Shown here: in pieces, positions 17,524-25,730 of the stretch
Layout of the letters: every line of letters starts with the position of its first letter
How positions within the stretch are numbered: position 1 is the stretch's first letter
Assembly (NCBI RefSeq): GCF_003143755.1
Contig: NZ_QFRI01000003.1
Span: 1 to 64,000, forward strand
Reading direction: 5' to 3'
Length of the DNA: 64,000 nt
Origin: Algibacter marinivivus
Lineage (GTDB): Bacteria > Bacteroidota > Bacteroidia > Flavobacteriales > Flavobacteriaceae
Translations under genes and position numbers: made by a program
Notes under the pieces: model-generated
What the model was told of the DNA's origin: nothing
The model's input: only the letters and a program-made list of their open reading frames with translations
The model's database searches: none

Positions 17524-17548
17524 AAATACTTTAATTTTATAAAATTAT

Positions 17549-17586
17549 AAGCGAATCTTTTAAGTTTAATAGATTCGCTTTTTTAT
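17549..17586 (+). terminator. Terminator of the LysM gene, possibly shared with cmk
   Basis: Perfect 10-bp stem AAGCGAATCT (17549-17558) with AGATTCGCTT (17571-17580), loop 12, then a T run to about 17585. It sits between convergent stops at 17523 and 17605. Confidence 0.85.
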
Positions 17587-17604
17587 TTACATAAAAATAT
17601 TAAT

Positions 17605-18300
17605 CTATTCAAAACCCTCAATTGTCATTTTTGCAAGTTGTAAAATTTTATTGAATTGCTCCTCTAATGTTAAATTAGAATTATCAATTTCAATGGCATC
17701 TTTTGCTTTAACTAATGGAGAGTCTTTTCGATTAGAATCAATGTAGTCTCGCTCTTGAACATTATTTAAAACAGCGTTGTATTCCACCTTGTCTCCTCGT
17801 TCAATAAGTTCTTGATAACGACGTTCTGCCCTTGTTTCAGCTGAAGCTGTCATAAATAATTTAAGTTCAGCATCAGGAAAAACAATTGTACCAATATCTC
17901 TTCCATCCATAACAACACCTTTATTCTTTCCCATTTTTTGTTGCTGTTCTACTAACTTTTGTCGAACTTCAGAGATAGCTGCAACTTGACTAACAAAACT
18001 TGACACTTCTAAAGTTCTTATTTGCTTTTCAATATTAACCTCATTTAAGTAAACTTCTGCAAAACCCAGATTAGCATTAAATTTAAAACTAATGTTTATA
18101 TCCTGTAATTGATAAATCAAAGCTTCAGAATTAAAATCATCATCATTAATAAGCCCATTTTCCATCGCATAAAAGGTAACTGCTCTATACATAGCGCCAG
18201 AATCAACATATACATATCCTAATGCTTTAGCTAATTGTTTAGCAACTGTACTTTTCCCTGTAGATGAAAAGCCATCTATAGCAATGGTTATTTTATTCAT
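17605..18300 (-). CDS. cmk: Cytidylate kinase
   Basis: Cmk phosphorylates CMP and dCMP with ATP. The 231-residue protein has the P-loop IDGFSSTGKSTVAKQLAK, YVDSGAMYRAVTFYA, the NMP-binding VSSFVSQVAAISEVR, VVMDGRDIGTIVFPDAELK, and TASAETRAERRYQEL with RDYIDSNRKDSPL. All expected nucleotide-binding motifs are intact. It follows porQ on the same strand after a 138-base spacer with short repeats. The porQ-cmk order recurs in Flavobacteria and does not by itself imply a T9SS role. Confidence 0.96.
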   Translation of the reverse strand: MNKITIAIDGFSSTGKSTVAKQLAKALGYVYVDSGAMYRAVTFYAMENGLINDDDFNSEALIYQLQDINISFKFNANLGFAEVYLNEVNIEKQIRTLEVSSFVSQVAAISEVRQKLVEQQQKMGKNKGVVMDGRDIGTIVFPDAELKLFMTASAETRAERRYQELIERGDKVEYNAVLNNVQERDYIDSNRKDSPLVKAKDAIEIDNSNLTLEEQFNKILQLAKMTIEGFE

Positions 18301-18310
18301 ATTAATTTTA

Positions 18311-18351
18311 AAAGTTACAAGTGACTAAAGTACTTAAAATGCCTAAAGTGA
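18311..18351. repeat. Short degenerate repeats of the AAAGTGCCT type
   Basis: The stretch reads as repeated variants of CTAAAGTG, TACTTAAAA and GCCTAAAGTG. The same word family fills 30487-30556. It lies in a spacer between same-strand genes (porQ and cmk). Confidence 0.5.
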
Positions 18352-18438
18352 AAAAACACTAATTACTTTAATTATCACTAAAAGACAAATATTAATTTGA
18401 GTGAAACTGAATACTAAGACTGTTAACTGAACACTTAT

Positions 18439-19458
18439 TTATTGCAAATCAATTTGTAACCCAAAAAAGTTTGAATTTGCAGCACTAGTATATTTTGCAT
18501 GCGTATAACTAAAACGCATTTTGTTCATTTTAATCGAAATACCAGCAGATAAACCAGAGAAGTTTCTTTGATCAACAATTCGTAACTCCTCTCCTCTTCT
18601 AAAGTTATAACCTAAACGAATATTAAAACCGCCTTCTGGAAATAATTCTGCACCAACTATAGTATGTCTAATTACTTGACCAATGAAGCCAACTTTTTCT
18701 GAAGATTGATTCCCCGACAAATCACTTGTGGTTCGTGCTGGGTTTGGTCTTGAAATTGGCCATTCCTGGAGGTTTTCTAGTGTAACATGCCATCTAATTG
18801 GCACATTCTCTAAACGTTGAGACATTCCAAATGAGACTTCAAAAGGGAGCTTTTCATTTAGTCCTGCATAGGTTGTTAATTGTGATCCTAAATTCCTTAC
18901 TACTAAAGCTGCATTAAAATCTAAATAATCATCAATATAAATAAGTCCTAAATCTACGGCAGCACCTAGCGAGTTATATTGTTCTAACTTTGACGTTATT
19001 AATTTTGCATTAGCACCAAAATAAAAATCAGAATAACCAATTTGAGTTGCATAACCAAAAGATAACGCTGCTTCGTTTCCTGTAAACGCTCCAGTTGAGT
19101 TACCAGCCTCATCATAACCATCAAAAGAACCATAATTTATATAAGTAATGCCAGCATGAAATGTTTGCGTGCGCCTATCAACAGTATATGCATATGACGC
19201 TGTACCATAACCAATATCACCTAAATAACTTGTATAATTTACAGCCAGTTGATTATCCATTTCAGGATTTATAGTTGCTGGATTAAATATAGCTTGTGTA
19301 ACATCGTAGTCTACATTAGTTAACACTTTACCACCCAATGCTGCTTGCCTAGGAGATGCTATAAGATTAAGAAAGCGGTATGTAGTCTCACCACCAACTT
19401 GTGCCGCAGAGAGAGAAACTATTGTTAAACAAAAAAAAGTGATAATTTTTCTTAGCAT
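18439..19458 (-). CDS. porQ: Type IX secretion system protein PorQ
   Basis: PorQ is an outer-membrane barrel of the PorU-PorV-PorQ-PorZ attachment complex that processes T9SS cargo at the surface. The 339-residue protein has a signal peptide (IITFFCLTIVSLSAAQ), then GGETTYRFLNLIASPRQAAL, IFNPATINPEMDN, YGTASYAYTVDR and repeated beta-barrel strands, ending with a long C-terminal hairpin region (FSYTHAKYTSAANSNFFGLQ). PorQ is thought to bind PorZ. Together with the type B adhesin at the left edge it shows that this genome has an active T9SS; the other core genes lie elsewhere. Confidence 0.9.
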   Translation of the reverse strand: MLRKIITFFCLTIVSLSAAQVGGETTYRFLNLIASPRQAALGGKVLTNVDYDVTQAIFNPATINPEMDNQLAVNYTSYLGDIGYGTASYAYTVDRRTQTFHAGITYINYGSFDGYDEAGNSTGAFTGNEAALSFGYATQIGYSDFYFGANAKLITSKLEQYNSLGAAVDLGLIYIDDYLDFNAALVVRNLGSQLTTYAGLNEKLPFEVSFGMSQRLENVPIRWHVTLENLQEWPISRPNPARTTSDLSGNQSSEKVGFIGQVIRHTIVGAELFPEGGFNIRLGYNFRRGEELRIVDQRNFSGLSAGISIKMNKMRFSYTHAKYTSAANSNFFGLQIDLQ

Positions 19459-19532
19459 ATTTACGACACAAAGTAAATGAATCTATACTAAAACGTTAGC
19501 ATACATTATTTATTTTTTTGTAGTGTGTATTT

Positions 19533-20057
19533 CTATTTTAAAAACAGCTTTTGTCCTATAGCTAAATTATTGTTTTTTAATCCATTTAATCGTTTTAAAG
19601 TGGTAATAGAAACACCAGTTATTCTTGAGATGTGATAAAGTGAATGCCCTTTTTGAACAATCCAAATAGAATCCGAATGGGTTTCTTCAATTTTATCAAA
19701 ATTTCTAACACGAAGTTTCTGCCCTACTCTAAGCATATTCGATTTTAAATAATTTGCGCTTTTTAATTCATTTACAGTAAGACCGTATTGTTTTGAAACA
19801 CTCTCTAAATCTTCACCAGATTCAACAATATGAAAATTTAATCTTTCAATAGAAGTATCTTCATCTGCCATTTTTGTATTAATAATAGAATCTTTTCCAT
19901 TTGATCCAATTAAAATAAACTCACCTGTAGCTAAATTTAATCTTGCTGGCTCACCATTATATAATACATCTTTATATGTAATGTGTTTTTGGGCATTTAC
20001 ATTAAAAATTGTGAAAATTGTTAATACAATTAATGAAAATTTAAAGTTTCTTTCCAT
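19533..20057 (-). CDS. Secreted protein with two LysM modules
   Basis: About 174 residues with a signal peptide ([18 protein letters not shown]) and two LysM modules: [19 protein letters not shown] with LKVGQKL-type end ([12 protein letters not shown]), and [19 protein letters not shown] ending [12 protein letters not shown]. It is probably periplasmic or outer-membrane facing and binds peptidoglycan. Two ATGs are possible, 20066 and 20057; the second gives a better signal-peptide start (MERNFKFS). Either way the start overlaps the 3' end of lon by 17 to 26 bases, so expression is coupled to lon. Confidence 0.85.
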   Translation of the reverse strand: MERNFKFSLIVLTIFTIFNVNAQKHITYKDVLYNGEPARLNLATGEFILIGSNGKDSIINTKMADEDTSIERLNFHIVESGEDLESVSKQYGLTVNELKSANYLKSNMLRVGQKLRVRNFDKIEETHSDSIWIVQKGHSLYHISRITGVSITTLKRLNGLKNNNLAIGQKLFLK

Positions 20058-22491
20058 TTTTAACATTTTGGTTAGTTACAGCTATCTCAATAACCGAACT
20101 CATTTCTGACACATAGTGAAACGTTAACCCTTTTAAATATTCAGGTTTTATTTCTTCAATATCTCTCCTGTTATCTTCGCACAATAAAATCTCTTTTATT
20201 CTAGCACGTTTTGCTGCCAAAATCTTTTCTTTTATCCCTCCAACTGGCAATACTTTTCCACGAAGTGTAATTTCCCCAGTCATGGCTAAACTTTTCTTAA
20301 CTTTTTTCTGAGTAAAAAGTGATACTAAAGACGTTAACATTGTTACACCTGCACTTGGTCCATCTTTTGGTGTGGCACCTTCAGGAACGTGAATATGTAC
20401 ATTATAATTATCAAAAACAGAAGTATCTATACCAAATTCATCAGCGTTAGATTTTATATACTCCATGGCTATTGTAGCTGACTCTTTCATCACTTTACCA
20501 AGGTTTCCGGTAATTGTCATAGTTCCTTTTCCTTTTGAAAGAATAGATTCTATAAACAAAATATCTCCTCCAACACGAGTCCAAGCTAAACCAGTTACAA
20601 CTCCAGCAACATTATTATTTTCGTATTTATCACGCTCTAGTTTTGGGCCACCTAAAACTTCAATAATATCTTCATTAGAAATCTTTATATTATAATCTTC
20701 TTCCATAGCAATGTTTTTTGCTGCATAACGCACCATTTTTGCTACCTGCTTTTCAAGCCCTCTTACTCCAGATTCACGAGTATAACCTTCAACAATCTTT
20801 TCTAATTGAGGCTTTCCAATTTTTAAATGCTTATCAGTTAAACCATGTTCTTTCAATTGTTTTGGCAACAAATGACGCTTTGCAATTTCTACCTTCTCTT
20901 CTATGGTATAACCTGTAACGTTTATTATTTCCATTCTATCGCGTAATGCAGGTTGAATGGTAGATAAACTATTTGAAGTAGCTATGAACATAACTTTCGA
21001 AAGATCGTAGCCCATTTCCAAGAAATTATCATAAAACTCACTATTCTGCTCTGGGTCTAAAACTTCTAACATAGCTGAAGATGGATCTCCTTGATGCGAG
21101 TTTGAAAGCTTATCAATTTCATCTAAAACAAAAACTGGATTTGAAGTTCCTGCTTTTTTTAAGCTTTGAATAATACGCCCCGGCATAGCTCCAATGTAGG
21201 TTTTACGATGACCACGAATTTCAGCTTCATCTCTTAAACCACCTAATGAAATTCTAACATACTCTCGTCCTAAAGCTTCAGCAATCGATTTACCTAATGA
21301 TGTTTTACCAACTCCTGGAGGTCCGTAAAGGCAGAGAATTGGTGACTTCATATCATTACGAAGTTTTAAAACAGCTAAATATTCTATAATTCTACGTTTT
21401 ACGTCTTCTAAACCAAAATGATCTCTGTCCAGAATTTTCATGGCATGTTTAAGATCAAATTTATCTTTACTAAACTCATTCCAAGGCAAATCTAAAAATA
21501 GCTCTAAATAATTTCTTTGGATTGAATATTCAGCCACCTGAGGATTCATACGTTGCATTTTAGCTATTTCTTTATCAAAATGCTTTGCAACTTTTTCGTC
21601 CCACTGCTTATCTTTTGCCTTTACACGCATCTCCTCTATTTCTCCATCATGACTTACACCACCCAATTCTTCTTGGATAGTTTTCATCTGTTGATGCAAG
21701 AAATATTCACGCTGCTGCTGATTCATATCCATTTGAACTTTAGATTGTATATCATTCTTAAGTTCTAATTTTTGAAATTCAACATTCATGTACTTTAATG
21801 TTGCTAAAGCACGTTTCTTTAAATCATTAATTTCTAAAAGCTCCTGTTTTTCAGAAACCGAAAGATTCATGTTTGAAGACACAAAGTTTACTAAAAAAGA
21901 GTTGCTTTCAATATTTTTTATAGCGAAAGAGGCTTCACTTGGAATATTTGGGCTTTCCTTAATAATTTCAAGTGCTAAATCTTTTATAGAATCTATAATA
22001 GCTGAAAACTCCTTATTCTTTTTAGCAGGCTTAGCCTCGGGAATGTCTCTAATAGTAGCATTCATATAAGGCTCTTCTGTAAGAACTTCTGCTACTTTAA
22101 AACGTTTCTTTCCTTGAATAATAACTGTTACGTTACCATCTGGCATTTTTAAAACACGCAAAATTCTAGCAACTGTACCAGTTTCATGAATATCTTTAGC
22201 AGTTGGCTTCTCAACAGCTTCATCTTTTTGAGCTACAACACCTATAACTTTTCCACCTTTATTGGCATCATTTATTAGTTTTATAGAAGCATCTCTTCCA
22301 GCTGTTATTGGAATAACCACACCTGGAAACAAAACAGTATTTCTTAACGATAAAATCGGTAAAGTTTCTGGTAATTCTTCATTATTTATAGCTTCTTCAT
22401 CTTCAGGTGTCATTAAAGGAATTAACTCTGAGTTTTCATCAAATTCCTGTAATGACAAACTGTCAAGCGTAGTAAATTTAGATTTTTTCAT
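20041..22491 (-). CDS. lon: ATP-dependent Lon protease
   Basis: Lon degrades misfolded and regulatory proteins. The 816-residue protein has the N-terminal LAN domain ([18 protein letters not shown]), a coiled-coil linker, the AAA+ module with Walker [10 protein letters not shown] (about residue 390) and Walker [11 protein letters not shown], and the protease domain with catalytic Ser in GPSAG (about 713) and Lys in GGIKEK (about 754). Length and motifs are complete. A double-LysM gene overlaps its end. No CIRCE or other heat-shock operator was seen upstream, where 180 bases separate it from the rhomboid gene. Confidence 0.98.
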   Translation of the reverse strand: MKKSKFTTLDSLSLQEFDENSELIPLMTPEDEEAINNEELPETLPILSLRNTVLFPGVVIPITAGRDASIKLINDANKGGKVIGVVAQKDEAVEKPTAKDIHETGTVARILRVLKMPDGNVTVIIQGKKRFKVAEVLTEEPYMNATIRDIPEAKPAKKNKEFSAIIDSIKDLALEIIKESPNIPSEASFAIKNIESNSFLVNFVSSNMNLSVSEKQELLEINDLKKRALATLKYMNVEFQKLELKNDIQSKVQMDMNQQQREYFLHQQMKTIQEELGGVSHDGEIEEMRVKAKDKQWDEKVAKHFDKEIAKMQRMNPQVAEYSIQRNYLELFLDLPWNEFSKDKFDLKHAMKILDRDHFGLEDVKRRIIEYLAVLKLRNDMKSPILCLYGPPGVGKTSLGKSIAEALGREYVRISLGGLRDEAEIRGHRKTYIGAMPGRIIQSLKKAGTSNPVFVLDEIDKLSNSHQGDPSSAMLEVLDPEQNSEFYDNFLEMGYDLSKVMFIATSNSLSTIQPALRDRMEIINVTGYTIEEKVEIAKRHLLPKQLKEHGLTDKHLKIGKPQLEKIVEGYTRESGVRGLEKQVAKMVRYAAKNIAMEEDYNIKISNEDIIEVLGGPKLERDKYENNNVAGVVTGLAWTRVGGDILFIESILSKGKGTMTITGNLGKVMKESATIAMEYIKSNADEFGIDTSVFDNYNVHIHVPEGATPKDGPSAGVTMLTSLVSLFTQKKVKKSLAMTGEITLRGKVLPVGGIKEKILAAKRARIKEILLCEDNRRDIEEIKPEYLKGLTFHYVSEMSSVIEIAVTNQNVKNGKKL

Positions 22492-22671
22492 ATATCTATT
22501 CAGGTCAATCTGTCATTAAAACAAGATTGATCATTATTTATCAATTATATTAAAAACATTAAATCGTTGAATATAAGGGACTTTCAATAAAACCACGATA
22601 CACAACACAATTATAAATTCAATACTTATGCCATTTATTGAATTAAAGGTTTAAAATATGAAAGTTCATTT

Positions 22672-23322
22672 CTAAATCTTTCCCATTTTTTTCAAAGCAA
22701 ATAAAATAACAATAGGAATAGCAAGTAATACAATCATGAGTAGATTGGTTTCAAATAACCAAGGTGATAATAATAATGTAATTAAATAACCACCAACTGC
22801 ACCACCAAAATGTGCATCATGCCCAATGTTTCCTATTCTGTTTTTCATACCATAAATAGAATATAACAAATAACCAATACCGAATATATATGCTGGAATA
22901 GGAATAGGAATAAAAAACATATAAAGGCTCATTCCTGGTTGCAAAAGTATGGCTGAATAAATTATCCCGCTTACTGCTCCACTAGCACCTACTGCACTAT
23001 AATTATATTCATTTTTATGAAAGTATAATGATAATAAACTACCAACTAAAAGACTCCCAAAATACACCAAAAGAAACTGTATTGGAGTTAAGAGTGCAAT
23101 AACAACATCTGCAAAAAAATAAAGCGATAACATATTAAAAAGAAGATGCTGTGTGTCTGCATGCAAAAATCCAGAACTTACCATTCTTATTTGTTCGCCT
23201 CGTCGAACACCACCAACATGAAACTTATATTTATCAAAAAAACTATAATCACCAAAACCTTTATAAGAAATAATAACGTTTGCTGCTATTATAATAACGG
23301 TAACTAAATCTAATTTGCCCAT
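22672..23322 (-). CDS. Rhomboid family intramembrane serine protease
   Basis: The 216-residue protein has about six membrane segments. The nucleophile is in GASGAVSG (TM4), the general-base His in GHDAHFGGAVGGYL (TM6), and the HLLFNMLSLYFF segment in TM2 carries the oxyanion-type His/Asn. All catalytic residues are therefore present. Substrates of bacterial rhomboids are mostly unknown. It is divergent from the acyltransferase gene and has no close partner on its own strand. Calling it active is an inference from intact residues. Confidence 0.9.
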   Translation of the reverse strand: MGKLDLVTVIIIAANVIISYKGFGDYSFFDKYKFHVGGVRRGEQIRMVSSGFLHADTQHLLFNMLSLYFFADVVIALLTPIQFLLVYFGSLLVGSLLSLYFHKNEYNYSAVGASGAVSGIIYSAILLQPGMSLYMFFIPIPIPAYIFGIGYLLYSIYGMKNRIGNIGHDAHFGGAVGGYLITLLLSPWLFETNLLMIVLLAIPIVILFALKKMGKI

Positions 23323-23378
23323 ATGGTATAAACGTTTATTCTCAAATTAAAATATATTTCATTCAATATTTCAAATTT

Positions 23379-23405
23379 TTGAATGAAAAAATTCATGTAC
23401 TTTTG
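23379..23405 (+). promoter_or_regulatory. Promoter of the acyltransferase gene
   Basis: TTG (23379-23381), 16 bases, then TACTTTTG (23398-23405), a full Bacteroidota -33/-7 pair, 25 bases before the ATG at 23430. Confidence 0.7.
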
Positions 23406-23429
23406 TCCCTACAAATCTAAAACTAATTC

Positions 23430-24308
23430 ATGCAATTTCTAGCTTATATTCTAGTTTATCCACTTTTATGGGTAATTTCTATATTGCCTTTTAGATTATT
23501 ATATGTTTTATCTGATATTTTTTATGTTTTAGTTTACTATATAATTGGGTATAGAAAACAAGTCGTTCTAAATAATTTAAAAATTGCATTTCCTAATAAG
23601 AATGAAAAAGAAATATTAACTATTAGAAAACGTTTTTATCATCATTTATGTGATATGATGTTTGAGGCTATAAAGTCTATTACCATTTCCGAAGAAGAGA
23701 TGAAAAAACGTTATGTATTTACTAATATTAATGACGTTATTAAACTTGAGAAAGAGCAACGAAGCATTATTTTATTCATGGGGCATTATGCAAGTTGGGA
23801 ATGGGTTTTTATTATGCAAACTCAAGTAAAGCATAAGGGCTATGCTGTTTATAAAAGATTGAGCAACAAATATTTTGATAGACTTGTAAAACGCATACGT
23901 GCTAAATACAACAGTTACTTAATTACTACAAAAGAAACTTTTGCAGTGCTTATTAAAGCAAAAAAAGATAACGAATTAACACTTAACGGTTTTGTTTTTG
24001 ATCAGTCTCCCAAACTAAGTAAAGCGGTGCACTGGCAATATTTTATGGGAGAGGAAGTTCCTGTGCATGTTGGAGCCGAAATACTTGCCAAACGTTTAGA
24101 CATGGCTACACTATTTTTAAAGGTTAAAAAGGTTAAACGCGGGTATTACCAAGCAAGTTTTACTGATATTATTAGAAATGCAATAGATTACCCAGATTTT
24201 GAACTTACCGATTTATATTTAAAACGTGTTGAAGCTCAAATCCATGAAGCACCAGAGTACTATTTCTGGACGCATAAACGTTGGAAACATGCTGGCAAAA
24301 AACCATAA
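23430..24308 (+). CDS. LpxL/HtrB-type lysophospholipid acyltransferase
   Basis: The 292-residue protein has an N-terminal membrane anchor (LAYILVYPLLWVISILPF), KQVVLNNLKIAFPNK, the HX4E acyltransferase motif in FMGHYASWEW, and later GFVFDQSPK and EYYFWTHKRWKH, all of the LpxL/LpxM/HtrB family. These enzymes add secondary acyl chains to lipid A, acting on the inner face of the cytoplasmic membrane. Some relatives acylate other lipids, so the exact acceptor is not certain. Single gene with a consensus promoter, convergent with aroC across the second copy of the dispersed element. Confidence 0.88.
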   Translation: MQFLAYILVYPLLWVISILPFRLLYVLSDIFYVLVYYIIGYRKQVVLNNLKIAFPNKNEKEILTIRKRFYHHLCDMMFEAIKSITISEEEMKKRYVFTNINDVIKLEKEQRSIILFMGHYASWEWVFIMQTQVKHKGYAVYKRLSNKYFDRLVKRIRAKYNSYLITTKETFAVLIKAKKDNELTLNGFVFDQSPKLSKAVHWQYFMGEEVPVHVGAEILAKRLDMATLFLKVKKVKRGYYQASFTDIIRNAIDYPDFELTDLYLKRVEAQIHEAPEYYFWTHKRWKHAGKKP

Positions 24309-24313
24309 TTAAA

Positions 24314-24410
24314 TTTGGGCGTTACCCACAAGGGGGCGGGCTATTCGTTACAAGTCCTCGCTCTTCCTTCGTCAGGCTGTGGGCTATTCACTTCTATCCC
24401 TAACGCGGGC
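24314..24410. repeat. Dispersed intergenic element, copy 2
   Basis: Begins TTTGGGCGTTACCC and ends TATCCCTAACGC, with GGGCTATTCGTTAC, AAGTCCTCGC and GGCTGTGGGCTATTCAC in the same order as copy 1. It fills the gap between two convergent genes. Confidence 0.8.
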
Positions 24411-24425
24411 AAATCTGCATTAAAA

Positions 24426-25487
24426 TTAATTATAGAGCTTATTTATTAAATGAAAATCGGCTAAAACAAGAGCTGCCATAGCTTCTACAATAGGTACTGC
24501 GCGAGGAACAACACAAGGATCGTGACGTCCTTTACCCTGCATTTCTACTGTATTTCCAGATTTATCGATTGTTTCGTATTTCTGAATTAGCGTAGCAACA
24601 GGTTTGAAAGCAACACTAAAATAGATATCCATACCATTACTTATTCCGCCTTGGATACCACCAGAATAATTGGTTTTTGTAGAACCATCGTTATTAAAAG
24701 CATCATTATGATCGCTACCATACATAGTGCTTCCGTGAAAACCACTACCATACTCAAACCCTTTTACAGCATTAATGGATAACATGGCTTTACCTAATTC
24801 TGCATGCAATTTATCAAACACCGGCTCACCTAAACCTACTGGTACATTTTTTATAACACAACTTACAATACCGCCAACTGTATCTCCTTTTCCGCGAACT
24901 TCCTTAATGTAAGCTTCCATTTTTGCTGCCATTTCTGTATCTGGACAGCGCACAATGTTAGACTCCACTTTTGTAAGATCTATTTCGTTATAAGGCGTGT
25001 TTAATTTCATGGTGCCAACACCAGAAACATAAGCCGTTATCTCGATATCTTTTAGCATCTGTTTTGCTATGGCACCAGCCACAACACGACATGCAGTTTC
25101 TCTTGCAGAACTTCGTCCACCACCTCTGTAATCTCTTATTCCGTATTTTTTATCGTATGTATAATCCGCATGACTAGGTCTGTAACTATCCTTTATATGT
25201 GAGTAATCGTGAGATTTTTGATTGGTATTTTCTATAACAAAACCTATTGAAGTTCCTGTAGTTACACCTTCAAAAATTCCAGAATGAAACTTTACAGTAT
25301 CTGGCTCTTTACGTTGTGTTACAATAGCAGATTGCCCTGGTTTTCTTCGGTTTAATTCATTTTGAATTTCATCTAAATCTAATTTAATTCCTGAAGGACA
25401 ACCATCAATTACACCACCTAAAGCAGGTCCGTGAGATTCTCCATAAGTCGTTAAATTAAATAGTTTTCCGAAGGAATTACCAGCCAT
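24426..25487 (-). CDS. aroC: Chorismate synthase
   Basis: AroC makes chorismate from EPSP using reduced FMN, the last shared step of aromatic amino acid synthesis. The 353-residue protein has the signatures [33 protein letters not shown], the long arginine motif [20 protein letters not shown] and, near the end, [18 protein letters not shown]. Length is typical. It has no operon partner: a 243-base gap precedes it and the dispersed element follows its stop. Confidence 0.97.
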   Translation of the reverse strand: MAGNSFGKLFNLTTYGESHGPALGGVIDGCPSGIKLDLDEIQNELNRRKPGQSAIVTQRKEPDTVKFHSGIFEGVTTGTSIGFVIENTNQKSHDYSHIKDSYRPSHADYTYDKKYGIRDYRGGGRSSARETACRVVAGAIAKQMLKDIEITAYVSGVGTMKLNTPYNEIDLTKVESNIVRCPDTEMAAKMEAYIKEVRGKGDTVGGIVSCVIKNVPVGLGEPVFDKLHAELGKAMLSINAVKGFEYGSGFHGSTMYGSDHNDAFNNDGSTKTNYSGGIQGGISNGMDIYFSVAFKPVATLIQKYETIDKSGNTVEMQGKGRHDPCVVPRAVPIVEAMAALVLADFHLINKLYN

Positions 25488-25561
25488 AATTTCAATTTTT
25501 GGCTAAAATAATGCTTTTTTCGAATTCATCTATCCTAAATACATTGCTATAATGATAATTC

Positions 25562-25671
25562 TTGATTTTTTAGAAATAAATTTAGTTTTGCGCATTATTT
25601 AGATTCCCGATTTCTCAGGAATGACAATTTCAAAGGCAGCTCCAAGACTTAAACTTGGAGCGCTTTTTTTT
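25562..25671 (+). ncRNA. Candidate small RNA with its own promoter and terminator
   Basis: TTG (25562-25564), 18 bases, then TAGTTTTG (25583-25590) form a good Bacteroidota promoter on the + strand. Some 50 bases later GCTCCAAG (25639-25646) pairs with CTTGGAGC (25654-25661), followed by a T8 run (25664-25671), a textbook terminator. Both flanking genes are on the minus strand, so neither element serves them. The predicted RNA of about 75 nt has no ORF; its 5' part carries ATTCC/GGAAT, a fragment that also resembles a common dispersed repeat. Confidence 0.5.
25639..25671 (+). terminator. Orphan + strand terminator
   Basis: 8-bp perfect stem, 7-base loop and eight consecutive T. The only upstream promoter in this orientation is the one at 25562-25590. 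Confidence 0.85.
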
Positions 25672-25730
25672 GAATAAATCTAATCCAATTAATAAGAAAA
25701 TGAAATTGCATTTAGATAAATATTACAATG

